From Ohtaekwangia koreensis (GTDB lineage: Bacteria > Bacteroidota > Bacteroidia > Cytophagales > Cyclobacteriaceae), in the NCBI RefSeq assembly GCF_900167975.1, contig NZ_FUZU01000001.1:2275630-2339629 (forward strand): a stretch of 64,000 bases of DNA, in the 5' to 3' direction. Below the pieces are notes generated by a model, which saw only the letters and a list, made by a program, of their open reading frames with translations, was not told where the DNA came from and searched no databases. A program made the position numbers and the translations under genes. This document shows, piece after piece, positions 17,305 through 25,360 of this stretch (positions are counted from its first letter, which is position 1; each line of letters begins with the position of its first letter).

Positions 17305-18111
17305 ATGTATAAAGTACGTCTTATTACTTTTCTGTGTTTCTGTATAACTGTTGTTAATGCACAGGAGAAAATACTACGTCAAAGCATGTTTGACGATCTG
17401 CAAGTAACCAACTCCATTACAAAATCATATCGCGATAGTACGTATACCTTTCACGTGAAAGTATTAAGAGATCAGGATGAGTCTACTAAGATCAGGCGTT
17501 ATTATTGGTTTCATCAGGGTGAAGTAATGAGTACTGTTGGTAACTATTCTGGTAAGTTATTGCATGGCCCATTTGAAAAATACGACCGCGATGGGAGATT
17601 GCTTGAAAAGGGAAAATTTCTGGATGGGTTAAAGGATGGACTGTGGACATCCTGGTATTTGAATGGTAATCTGGCCAGTCATAGGCAGTGGAATAAAGGT
17701 TGGCGAACGGGAGAATTCAATGATTACTATGATAACGGTTCGGTAAAGAAACAAGGTACTTATAAGCATGACAAGTTACACGGTAAAATATATACTTATA
17801 CTATAAATGGCGAGCTCCAGGCGAAGGAAAAGTATAAAAAAGGTAAACTGATCAAGGCAAAGGAAAAGAAAGTGAAGTTGAAAGCTTCTGCAGAAGAGAA
17901 AAAACGAAGTAAAGACAACAAAGAGAAAGGTGCCGGAGCAGATAGTAATAAGCCTTCTAAAAAATGGAAGTTGTTCAATCGCAAGGGGAAAAAGAACGCA
18001 TTACCCGCTGATTCAAATAGCAATACGTCAATTAAAGGTGATAAGGCCGAAAGGAAGGCTGCCAGAAAGCGTGAAAAGGAGAAACAGCGCACTCAAAAGA
18101 TTCAACCTTAG
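17305..18111 (+). CDS. Exported MORN-repeat (YwqK-type) protein with a strongly basic tail (268 aa)
   Basis: ATG 17305 gives a clean signal peptide (VRLITFLCFCITVVNAQ); a TTG 18 bp upstream is not needed. Residues about 81-178 carry MORN_2-type repeats: GKLLHGPFEKYDRDGRL, GLKDGLWTSWYLNGNL, GWRTGEFNDYYDNGSV, DKLHGKIYTYTINGEL. Such proteins are often annotated as YwqK-family antitoxin, though in Bacteroidota most are envelope proteins with no toxin partner. The last about 90 residues are extremely Lys-rich (KAKEKKVKLKASAEEKKRSK). It is 58 bp upstream of the GspK-like gene, so it probably heads the pseudopilin operon and may be a periplasmic or outer-membrane accessory of that machine (inference). 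Confidence 0.8.
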   Translation: MYKVRLITFLCFCITVVNAQEKILRQSMFDDLQVTNSITKSYRDSTYTFHVKVLRDQDESTKIRRYYWFHQGEVMSTVGNYSGKLLHGPFEKYDRDGRLLEKGKFLDGLKDGLWTSWYLNGNLASHRQWNKGWRTGEFNDYYDNGSVKKQGTYKHDKLHGKIYTYTINGELQAKEKYKKGKLIKAKEKKVKLKASAEEKKRSKDNKEKGAGADSNKPSKKWKLFNRKGKKNALPADSNSNTSIKGDKAERKAARKREKEKQRTQKIQP

Positions 18112-18169
18112 AAATCCTTAGATTCTTATTCGTACTTGATGACTGGCTATAATATCTTAAAAGCTATAG

Positions 18170-19438
18170 ATGAGCATTCGCAGATTTGTGCGTTACAGAG
18201 TTAACGCTGGCATTCTTCAACTTACCTTGGGAATTTCAGTAATTATTTCTGTACTATGCGCCTCTATGATTCTGTTGGCCTATTACAACAAATTAAATTA
18301 TTTACGAAAGGACATTAATTTAAAACTACGCAATAATTCATTGTCTGGTATTAATTATTTGATGTCTTCAAATCGGGAGTCCGTACCTTTTAATAAGCCT
18401 CTTCAAATCGATTTGTTCGGCGATGAAAATGATAGTGTAACCTTGATACGCAAGCCATGGGGTGTGTTCGAATTATTAGTATCCGTGGCTACACAAGGGG
18501 CACATGATTTCAGCAGGGCTGCTATAGTGGCTCATGTGCCGGACGAAAAAGGTAAATCCGCTTTGTATATGCCAGATAATAATGCACCTGTTTATTTGGC
18601 CGGTAATGTTTTATTGAAGGGACAGGTATATGCCTCTGCTCGTAAATTTTCTTCTGGTTATATAGATGGAAAAGATTATAAGCGCGATCGATTTGTTTAT
18701 GGAGATATAAAGAAAAGTGAAGCAACGATGCCTGCCTTGGACACTACATTGCTTTGGGAAGCAGGTTCGATACTTAAGGGGCAGAAAAATTCTTATTTAC
18801 TTTATTCAACAGATAGATTGCCTGCTAGATCATCATTTTCAACGCCTGAGACAAATCACTACTTTAGTAATCAGTCTATTGATCTGGAGGATTCCATTCA
18901 GGGAAATTTAATAATTCAGTCCGCTATAAAAATTCGAGTGACCTCTCAGTCTCATTTATCCAATGTTATTTTGATTGCTCCTGAGATTGATATTGATAAA
19001 GGTGTAATCGGAAGCTTTCAATGTTTTGCAGAGCGCTCGATAACTGTAGGAGCAGAATGCTTTTTACAATTTCCAAGTGCTTTGGTGCTTATTGGAAAGG
19101 ACAACGATAGTACTATTGTAATAAGGCGCGATGCTGTTGTTCAAGGGTTTGCAATTATACAAGGGCATGGTACAGCAATTGGAAGTAAGGGAACATTTAA
19201 AATTGAGGACAAAGGTATTTTTCATGGGATGGCCTACATTAATGGCTCTTCGGATATACAAGGTGAATTGTGGGGCCACTTGACTACACGCTCAACACAA
19301 GTGAAAGTGGAATCTACAGTATATGGGAATTATATTTTAGACGGAGAGATAAATGCATCAAAAAGATCGCCCTATTTACCAGCCACTTCTTTATGGGGTT
19401 ATTCGGAAGAAATGATAATAGCAAAATGGCTACCATGA
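18170..19438 (+). CDS. GspK-like membrane-anchored protein with beta-helical C-terminal half (422 aa)
   Basis: A basic N-terminus (MSIRRFVRYRVNAG) precedes one long hydrophobic helix (ILQLTLGISVIISVLCASMI), the layout of a type IV prepilin. Counting from the Gly before ILQLT, position +5 is Thr, not the usual Glu; lack of Glu5 is the hallmark of the tip pseudopilin GspK. The rest (about 380 residues) is extracytoplasmic. From about residue 235 it becomes a run of short strands with alternating hydrophobics (LIIQSAIKIRVTSQS; VVQGFAIIQGHGTA; GIFHGMAYINGSSDIQG), resembling bactofilin-like or pectate-lyase-like beta-helices. Its TGA overlaps the next ATG (ATGA), so it is tightly coupled to the two prepilin-like genes. 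A pseudopilus tip or initiation subunit role is inferred from context. Confidence 0.65.
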   Translation: MSIRRFVRYRVNAGILQLTLGISVIISVLCASMILLAYYNKLNYLRKDINLKLRNNSLSGINYLMSSNRESVPFNKPLQIDLFGDENDSVTLIRKPWGVFELLVSVATQGAHDFSRAAIVAHVPDEKGKSALYMPDNNAPVYLAGNVLLKGQVYASARKFSSGYIDGKDYKRDRFVYGDIKKSEATMPALDTTLLWEAGSILKGQKNSYLLYSTDRLPARSSFSTPETNHYFSNQSIDLEDSIQGNLIIQSAIKIRVTSQSHLSNVILIAPEIDIDKGVIGSFQCFAERSITVGAECFLQFPSALVLIGKDNDSTIVIRRDAVVQGFAIIQGHGTAIGSKGTFKIEDKGIFHGMAYINGSSDIQGELWGHLTTRSTQVKVESTVYGNYILDGEINASKRSPYLPATSLWGYSEEMIIAKWLP

Positions 19439-19788
19439 GTCTGAAAAAAATATTGACGAAAAGACTTTCTGCTTCCTCCATTTTAGAGGTGACAACCGCG
19501 ATGATTATTATTTCAATGGTTTTTGGATTAGCCATAATAATATACCTAAATATACAACGGTCGGGAGCTTCTTCACTTAGATTATCCAGCCGTATAAAAC
19601 TAGAAGCGGTGTTTTCAGAAACCAATCGTCTGAAAAAATTTGAGTCACGGGAGGTCCGTTTTGAAGATGTTATTGTTTACCAGGAAATTGAACATAATCC
19701 CGAAGGGCTTCTTTCGATTAAACTTGAAGCAAGAGACGAGCAAGGTAAATTGATAGCGGAACAAAAGCATTTGATATATGCGCCTTGA
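19435..19788 (+). CDS. Prepilin-like (pseudopilin) protein, GspI/GspH-like (117 aa)
   Basis: Start ATG 19435 overlaps the previous stop (ATGA). Upstream in-frame codons fall inside the previous gene and are ignored. The N-terminus is basic (SLKKILTKR), then SASSILEVTTAMIIISMVFG: a type III-signal-like segment in which the Glu sits at +5 if cleavage falls between Ala and Ser, followed by an about 22-residue hydrophobic helix. The canonical Gly(-1)/Phe(+1) is absent, so prepilin peptidase processing is uncertain. The remaining about 75 residues form a small periplasmic domain with a charged end. It overlaps the next gene by 11 bp. Minor pseudopilin is the best reading; an anchored accessory protein is the alternative. 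Confidence 0.68.
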   Translation: MSLKKILTKRLSASSILEVTTAMIIISMVFGLAIIIYLNIQRSGASSLRLSSRIKLEAVFSETNRLKKFESREVRFEDVIVYQEIEHNPEGLLSIKLEARDEQGKLIAEQKHLIYAP

Positions 19789-20299
19789 AAATTCTAAAAT
19801 CGCTTCATTTTCCCTCGTTGAAATGCTGGTGGTACTAGTATTAAGTGGTATAGTATTAAGTGCTTTATATTTTTCCTACTATACTATTTTTACGAACCAA
19901 ATTACGTTTACCAGAAAGATCGACAGGCAAGAGGAACTGGGAACACTATTTTACTCTTTGAAGCGGGACATTGAACTAAGTTATGTTCTGCGTGTTCATG
20001 AAGAACAATCTATGGATTGTTTTACCTCTTCGAACGAGGTGGGCGTCTCTTATCATTTTTTCTCATCACATACAATACGTAGGCAGTTCGAACGCATTGA
20101 TACTTTTCATTGCAAGATCAAAAACATTTCGTTTCGTTTCCAGGGAACACCAGTGAGCAATAGTAGTGATATTATAGACGAAATTGTACTAACGGAAGAT
20201 GCTTTTCAATCTCCGTTTGAGATGGATATATATAAGCTGTACGATGCAGCTTCCCTGATTGATGCAACACCAAACGATACAACACGTGAGCGGAATTAA
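19778..20299 (+). CDS. Prepilin-like (pseudopilin) protein, GspJ-like (173 aa)
   Basis: The N-terminus NSKIASFSLVEMLVVLVLSG is a good type IV prepilin/pseudopilin signal: short polar leader, Phe at +1, Glu at +5 and a long hydrophobic helix. The residue at -1 is Ser rather than Gly. A globular periplasmic domain of about 140 residues with two Cys follows (YTIFTNQITFTRKIDRQEEL; SLKRDIELSYVLRV). The repeated 'compare and flag' of residues around 30-60 resembles GspJ-type minor pseudopilins, whose domains often begin with a tyrosine-rich helix end. The gene overlaps its neighbours on both sides (11 and 14 bp), so translation is coupled within the operon. Confidence 0.75.
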   Translation: MRLENSKIASFSLVEMLVVLVLSGIVLSALYFSYYTIFTNQITFTRKIDRQEELGTLFYSLKRDIELSYVLRVHEEQSMDCFTSSNEVGVSYHFFSSHTIRRQFERIDTFHCKIKNISFRFQGTPVSNSSDIIDEIVLTEDAFQSPFEMDIYKLYDAASLIDATPNDTTRERN

Positions 20300-21440
20300 T
20301 TTAAGGGAATTGAAATCAAATTCCCGGTCTCCTAAAAATGAAAATGCGAAAGGAAAGAAAGGTTTTGAAAAACTGTTGGAGACAGAAATTAAGTTATTCC
20401 CGACTAAGTTTACGGATAAGAACAAAGAATCATTTTATCTGGAGTTATCTACTTTACTTACTTCCGGATTAGATATAAAATCGGCTCTTGAGCTAATCGA
20501 AGAAGAACAAATAAAACCTAAGCATGCAGAAATTATTGGTGGCATTAAAAACAATTTAATTAATGGTGATTCACTATGGGAAGCTATGAACCGATCTGGA
20601 GACTTCTCTGCCTATGAATGCTTTAGTATACAAATTGGTGAAGAGACCGGGAGGATAGGGATGGTCCTCGATCAGTTGTATCAATTCTATAAGAATAAAT
20701 TAAAACAAAGAAGACAATTTATCAGTGCACTTTCTTATCCGGTAATTATTTTATGTACTTCCATAGGAGCAGTTACCTTTATGTTGTTGTTTATAGTGCC
20801 GATGTTTAATGATATTTTTAAGAGATTTGGAGGAGAGCTTCCCTATCTTACTCGTCTTATTATTGGCTTGTCTGCAGGTATCCAAAAATATTTCCCGTTG
20901 ATCTTTATCTTGGTATCGGGCGCATTTATTTATTTTTATGTCAATAGGCGAAAAATATGGATGCAGAAATTATCTGCCCTTGTGATAATTCGAATACCTG
21001 TTATAGGAAAAATTGTATACTCTGTTCAGCTCGCTAGATTTTGTAGTTCGATGGCTTTGTTGTTAGGGTCAAAGGTTCCAATTATACGATCGATTCAATT
21101 AGTAAGTCAAATGATTACTTTTTATCCAATACAAATTACACTTGCAGCAATAGCTCAAGATATTATGGATGGAGAAAATTTGCATAGTTCCATGTCGAAG
21201 TTTAGTATCTATAATCGTAAAATGGTTTCGTTGTTAAAAGTAGGTGAGGAGGTGAACAAGCTTGATGTTTTTTTTGATAAACTGTCGCAGCAATTTAGTG
21301 GCGATGTTGATCATCAAACGGGGTTATTAAATACTTTTCTTGAGCCGGTTATGATCATCTTTCTTGGGCTTGTCGTAGGATTTATTCTTCTTTCCATGTA
21401 CTTGCCTATGTTCCAGGTTAGTACCAGTATTGGAGGATAA
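20286..21440 (+). CDS. Type II secretion/type IV pilus inner-membrane platform protein, GspF/PilC family
   Basis: This is a full-length GspF/PilC homolog with two T2SSF cytoplasmic domains. The first is FYLELSTLLTSGLDIKSALE ... IKNNLINGDSLWEAM ... IGEETGRIGMVLDQL. The second is FCSSMALLLGSKVPIIRSI ... DIMDGENLHSSM ... LLKVGEEVNKLDVFF. They are separated by two membrane segments, and a final one (VMIIFLGLVVGFILLSMYLPMF) closes the protein. The platform links the assembly ATPase to the growing pseudopilus. GTG 20286 gives a 14-bp overlap with the pseudopilin stop; TTG 20259 or ATG 20262 are alternative starts with longer overlap. No GspE ATPase, GspD secretin or prepilin peptidase is visible in the window, so those parts must lie elsewhere or be shared. 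Confidence 0.9.
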   Translation: MSGINLRELKSNSRSPKNENAKGKKGFEKLLETEIKLFPTKFTDKNKESFYLELSTLLTSGLDIKSALELIEEEQIKPKHAEIIGGIKNNLINGDSLWEAMNRSGDFSAYECFSIQIGEETGRIGMVLDQLYQFYKNKLKQRRQFISALSYPVIILCTSIGAVTFMLLFIVPMFNDIFKRFGGELPYLTRLIIGLSAGIQKYFPLIFILVSGAFIYFYVNRRKIWMQKLSALVIIRIPVIGKIVYSVQLARFCSSMALLLGSKVPIIRSIQLVSQMITFYPIQITLAAIAQDIMDGENLHSSMSKFSIYNRKMVSLLKVGEEVNKLDVFFDKLSQQFSGDVDHQTGLLNTFLEPVMIIFLGLVVGFILLSMYLPMFQVSTSIGG

Positions 21441-21498
21441 GTTATCGTAATGTTTGTTGCATCACTGTTTAATCGAATTCTTAAGGGCGTGATATTAT

Positions 21499-22338
21499 TT
21501 ATATAGTCATGTCATGTGATTCATTTCTCGCAATAATCATGACTTCATCCACATCGCCATATAGTATATCTTTTGATAGCCCGCAAGTAAAATGATGCTC
21601 TTCTAAGTTTGTGATTAATTTTTCTATAGGAATTTTAAGAATAGAAGGATGATATTCAATGATCATTTTCTTAATTAAATGTGACTTGCCATTTCTTAGA
21701 ATATCATCGATGATTTTTATTTCAGATCCTTCCACATCTATTTTTATCAGATCGATTGTTTCGTGGATATAGTCTGATATCTTTTTTGTGTTAATAGCCT
21801 CTTTTTCGGTCTTATCCTTTGATGGTATTAAACTCATGGTCAGTAAGCCAGAGGTGCTATTTTTATACAGTAGCGTTTTTTCTTCTTTATCATTCAAGGC
21901 AACGTTGTGGAGGGTTACATTAGTCAATTGATTTTTGTGAATATTTTCCTGTAACAGTTTAAATGTCGCAGGGTCGGGTTCGAATCCTATTATTCTGCAG
22001 GATGGATATACTTTTTTAAAGTATAATATCGCCAGGCCTATATTACTGCCACAATCGATAATGAATGGTTTTGAAGAGGAGGTTTCGTATTTATAAAGTT
22101 GTGATATAAATATTTCCTCTACCAGATGTAGTATCTGTGGATAGCTAGAGAAACTGATTTTGTACCCAAGGATATATCCGGTCTTTGCACTTGATTTTTC
22201 TGATGAACCAATTTTATGAAAGGCTATCGATCTGAGAACAAGCCTGCAGTAATCGTACAGTAATTCGAATTTGCTATAGCTATATTTTGATGAAATAGTC
22301 TTACTGATAACCTTGTAAAGGTGCTTAAGGTATTTCAT
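21499..22338 (-). CDS. FkbM-family SAM-dependent methyltransferase (279 aa)
   Basis: The FkbM signature is clear: SAM-binding motif I IIDCGSNIGLAILYFKK, acidic IIGFEPDPATFKLL, the ..NVTLHNVALND segment, and the late motif IDLIKIDVEGSEIKIIDDI. FkbM enzymes methylate hydroxyls on sugars or other small molecules and are common in surface-polysaccharide and glycoprotein-glycan loci. The enzyme is cytosolic with no signal or TM segment. It is monocistronic, convergent with the pseudopilin operon (58 bp gap), and has no glycosyltransferase neighbours, so its substrate cannot be inferred. Length is normal for the family. ATG at 22338 is the only sensible start. Confidence 0.88.
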   Translation of the reverse strand: MKYLKHLYKVISKTISSKYSYSKFELLYDYCRLVLRSIAFHKIGSSEKSSAKTGYILGYKISFSSYPQILHLVEEIFISQLYKYETSSSKPFIIDCGSNIGLAILYFKKVYPSCRIIGFEPDPATFKLLQENIHKNQLTNVTLHNVALNDKEEKTLLYKNSTSGLLTMSLIPSKDKTEKEAINTKKISDYIHETIDLIKIDVEGSEIKIIDDILRNGKSHLIKKMIIEYHPSILKIPIEKLITNLEEHHFTCGLSKDILYGDVDEVMIIARNESHDMTI

Positions 22339-22547
22339 GTTGCTTTAGTTGGCTGGTTGTCGTCTTTACTGTGTATAGCTGGATTACCTTGTCTGGTTTT
22401 CCTTACAATTTTACTTAAACTATTGGAGATGTGGGATATATTCAAAATATTGTGGAGGTTTTTAATCTACCTGACTTACGTGTGATTCTCTTTACACCTT
22501 TGACGTATATAGAGGACTATATCGCCTATTTACCTTGTAAAAGAAAT

Positions 22548-23152
22548 ATGTATATACTTTTACTTTGTTCTAATTATTATCCTATCTGCTCAATATACAT
22601 TTGCTCAAGATACTGTTCGCTATATAGGCACTCGGGGAAGGGCAGGACTGTATCCTTTCAGGGGGCAGACTATTCCGTACAAATTTATAAAAAGGGGAAG
22701 CGTGCTGGTGTGCCTGAGCGGACGATGTACTTTGATAAAGTGTACTACCGATTTCAATATTTAGGCGATGGCGTTACTAAACTTCTTCGTGCAAATGAGG
22801 TGGTTGCTACTCGAAAAGATGATAGCGTGTTTGTGAATGGCATGTTTATAGTACGACCTATGATCAGAAATATCACGCTTATGATTTTAAACATGACACT
22901 TCGAATGTGTTAACGGTGCAACACTGGGTGAGCAATTCTACAGATTATAATGACTCGTATGATGTTGATATAGCTATATATAAAGAGTTTCCGGATGTGC
23001 AGATATTGCAGCTGTTTGGTTTTGAAACGGCAAGTAAGCATATAAAGGCAAGTGGCATCTCTCCGGTAGCAGGAATTATTGTCGTGTCGGCAACTGTCAC
23101 TGCTATAGGAGTATTTATAAACTCGGAATTGGAGGACCATGATACATTGTAA
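22548..23152 (+). pseudogene. Small exported-protein gene broken by several frameshifts
   Basis: Coherent protein text runs through all three forward frames. From ATG 22548 (MYIL) the signal-peptide text continues one frame over (YFYFVLIIILSAQYTFAQ|DTVRYIGTRGRAGLYPF). Near the A/G run at about 22685-22700 it passes to another frame (KRAGVPERTMYFDKVYYRF ... VVATRKDDSVFVNG). Between 22825 and 22859 it shifts again (YDQKYHAYDFKHDTSNVLTV) and runs to TAA at 23152, with a membrane segment near the end (SPVAGIIVVSATVTAIGVF). No single frame gives a sensible protein. At least three indels are needed. It was probably an exported or membrane protein of about 200 residues; the family is not recognised. 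Confidence 0.65.
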
Positions 23153-23310
23153 TCCTGTTGGCTATTAATTTGGAATTCTACGCATAAAGCTTTGACCATC
23201 CTGATCTCAATAAGATTTTGGGTATTCGACCACACTATTCAAGTTTTCTGCTTCCGGTTGCCTAAAGTAATTCGCCCAAAATAATCCTTTCCCAAATCTC
23301 ACCATCCGAT

Positions 23311-23318
23311 TATATTTG
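23311..23318 (+). promoter_or_regulatory. TAnnTTTG -7 box upstream of ychF
   Basis: TATATTTG fits TAnnTTTG and lies 22 bp before the ychF ATG. CTTTC at 23287-23291 is a plausible degenerate -33 (TTTG) at about 20 bp spacing. The predicted 5' UTR is about 17 nt. Confidence 0.5.
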
Positions 23319-23340
23319 CGGCCTCAATAAATAAACGATC

Positions 23341-24438
23341 ATGGGACTTCAATGCGGGATTGTTGGTTTGCCAAATGTTGGAAAGTCGACTCTCTTTAAC
23401 TCTATTTCTAATAACAAGGCAGAGGCTGCCAACTTTCCGTTCTGTACCATTGAACCTAATGTAGGGGTGATCTCCGTTCCTGACCCTCGCTTGAAAATCC
23501 TCGAAGGTCTTGTAAAACCACAGCGTGTACTGCCTACCACAATCGAGTTTGTTGACATTGCCGGTCTCGTGAAAGGCGCGAGCAAAGGTGAAGGATTGGG
23601 CAATCAGTTTCTTGGAAACATCCGTCAGGTTGATGCTATTGTGCACGTGGTGCGTTGTTTTGAAAATGATAACATCGTTCACGTAGACGGACGAGTAGAT
23701 CCTGTAGCCGACAAAGAAATTATCGATACTGAACTTCAATTGAAGGATCTTGAATCTGTAGAAAAGAAAATCAGCAAGACTGAAAAAGCAGCCAAGGGTG
23801 GTGATGCTAAATTGAAAAAGGAATTGTCGGTACTTCAATTATACCGCGATACTCTATTGGCTGGTAAGAATGCACGTACACTGAATGTAGATGAGGAGGA
23901 TAAAAAGGCTGTAGCCGATCTTCAGTTACTTACAGCGAAGCCAGTAATTTATGTTACAAATGTGGATGAAGGCTCTATCCATACTGGTAATAAATTTGTC
24001 GATGCTCTTAAAGCGCATGTTAAGGATGAGAATGCGGAAGTTGTGATCATCAGTGCCGCGATCGAAGCTCAAATTGCAGAACTGGAAAGTGAGGAAGACC
24101 GCGCTGTATTTTTGGCAGAGTACGGTTTGAAGGAATCCGGACTCAATAAATTACTCAGTGCATCGTATCATTTGTTGGAACTCATCACTTATTTCACGGC
24201 AGGCGAGAAGGAAGTAAGAGCATGGCCTATAAAAAAAGGATGGAAAGCGCCTCAGGCTGCCGGAGTTATCCACACCGATTTCGAAAAAGGGTTTATTCGG
24301 GCCGAGGTTATCAAGCTGGCTGATTATCAACAGTATAAAACGGAACAGGCTTGCAAAGAGGCTGGTAAAATGTCGGTGGAAGGAAAAGAATACGTTGTGG
24401 CAGATGGCGATATCATGCATTTCCGCTTCAACGTTTAA
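23341..24438 (+). CDS. ychF: Redox-regulated ATPase YchF (Obg-like)
   Basis: Canonical YchF: G1 GIVGLPNVGKSTLFNSI at the N-terminus, then NFPFCTIEPNVGVI and DIAGLVKGASKGEGLGN (G3). TNVDEGS stands in place of the NKxD of true GTPases, which is why this family prefers ATP. A central coiled-coil insertion (residues about 130-190) and a C-terminal TGS domain (TDFEKGFIRAEVIKL) follow. At 365 residues it has the family's normal length. Cytosolic and ribosome-associated, it modulates translation and oxidative-stress responses in other bacteria. Monocistronic: own -7 box upstream and a strong terminator downstream. Confidence 0.97.
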   Translation: MGLQCGIVGLPNVGKSTLFNSISNNKAEAANFPFCTIEPNVGVISVPDPRLKILEGLVKPQRVLPTTIEFVDIAGLVKGASKGEGLGNQFLGNIRQVDAIVHVVRCFENDNIVHVDGRVDPVADKEIIDTELQLKDLESVEKKISKTEKAAKGGDAKLKKELSVLQLYRDTLLAGKNARTLNVDEEDKKAVADLQLLTAKPVIYVTNVDEGSIHTGNKFVDALKAHVKDENAEVVIISAAIEAQIAELESEEDRAVFLAEYGLKESGLNKLLSASYHLLELITYFTAGEKEVRAWPIKKGWKAPQAAGVIHTDFEKGFIRAEVIKLADYQQYKTEQACKEAGKMSVEGKEYVVADGDIMHFRFNV

Positions 24439-24488
24439 AGTTTCCTTACAAATATCTTCAACCTGTCTTTTTTTTTCTTAGCTTTATA

Positions 24489-24522
24489 AACCGCTCACAT
24501 TCAGTGCTGAGCGGGTTTTTTG
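24489..24522 (+). terminator. Rho-independent terminator after ychF
   Basis: The stem CCGCTCA (24491-24497) pairs with TGAGCGG (24508-24514) around a 10-nt loop and is followed by GTTTTTT. It lies 50 bp after the ychF stop on the same strand. Confidence 0.85.
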
Positions 24523-24559
24523 CTTGGGTAAACTATAACCCCGACTAATTTTTTTTGGC

Positions 24560-25360
24560 TTGAGAACCAGGATCATTTTTTCACTGAAAAACAGGGGAGC
24601 GTACGTGCCGTTTCACCACCAATATCTGTTGGCGCAGGTAATCAAAGGACTTTTAATATTCGGTCCGGAGAAGAGTTATGTTGAATTCAATCAATATAAC
24701 TTCTCAGGATTAAAGGGGCAGACGAAAGTCAGTCGTAAAGGACTTCACTACTTTTCATCGAAGGTTACCCTTGTATTTGCTTGCTCGGATCAGGCGTTCA
24801 TGGATTATTTCCTGGCGCGTCTTTTTGAACAGAAAGAGATCATCGTTGGCAACTTGCACCTCGTTCCCGAAGCGATGGAGCAGGAGGAACCTGTAAAGAT
24901 CAGTGACGAATCACGGTTCTTATGTATATCCCCAATCGTTGTTATACCCGCAGCTTTTAATGACGAAAGTGGAAAGAAATTCGTGTCTCCGGAGAGTGAT
25001 GAATTCTCGGATCTACTCTACGATTCTACGTTGGCCCGTATGGAAGCACACGGGAAATATACTGCCGAGCAGTTAACATCTTTCTATAAATTTCAGATCG
25101 TTCCGGATCACGACTATATACAACGCATCCAGGCTTCTCATAAAAAGTTTGCGCGCATCTATCCGTTGTATGATAGCGATGTAAAATTTGAAGTGAGAGG
25201 ATATACCTTCCCATTCACGTTGTATGCCGCCAAGGAAGTACAGCAGTTTGTATATGAAAACGGCTTAGGTTACTTCACGCATAAGGGTTTTGGTATGCTG
25301 GATGTTGCCAACAATGACTCGATACAACGTACTACACAGCAGGAAATGGTTTACGCTTAA
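24560..25360 (+). CDS. cas6: Orphan CRISPR-associated endoribonuclease Cas6-family protein (266 aa)
   Basis: N-terminus MRTRIIFSLKNRGAYVPFHH begins a ferredoxin-like fold and carries the His-rich FHHQYLLAQVIKG helix where Cas6 catalytic His residues usually sit. The C-terminus has the glycine-rich loop GLGYFTHKGFGMLDV diagnostic of Cas6 RAMP proteins. Length is typical. Cas6 cleaves repeat RNA to make crRNA. No other cas gene and no repeat-spacer array occurs in the window, so this copy either serves an array elsewhere or has a non-CRISPR RNA-processing role. The start must be TTG 24560: an in-frame stop lies 24 bp upstream and no ATG is near the conserved N-terminus. Its stop overlaps the convergent T9SS plug gene by 4 bp. 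Confidence 0.85.
   Translation: MRTRIIFSLKNRGAYVPFHHQYLLAQVIKGLLIFGPEKSYVEFNQYNFSGLKGQTKVSRKGLHYFSSKVTLVFACSDQAFMDYFLARLFEQKEIIVGNLHLVPEAMEQEEPVKISDESRFLCISPIVVIPAAFNDESGKKFVSPESDEFSDLLYDSTLARMEAHGKYTAEQLTSFYKFQIVPDHDYIQRIQASHKKFARIYPLYDSDVKFEVRGYTFPFTLYAAKEVQQFVYENGLGYFTHKGFGMLDVANNDSIQRTTQQEMVYA

Noticed and set aside
17305-18111. Treating the MORN/YwqK protein as an antitoxin with a toxin next door
   Set aside because: It has a signal peptide, and the neighbour is a prepilin-like membrane protein rather than a toxin; the common database name is misleading here.
19270-19434. Longer version of the first prepilin-like protein starting at 19270
   Set aside because: It would overlap 169 bp of the preceding gene and bury the prepilin signal; ATG 19435 overlapping the stop (ATGA) is far more sensible.
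22431-22547. Extending the broken gene upstream to the ATG-like start near 22431
   Set aside because: The text before 22548 has no signal peptide or family character; the signal peptide begins at MYIL/FYFVLIIILSAQ.
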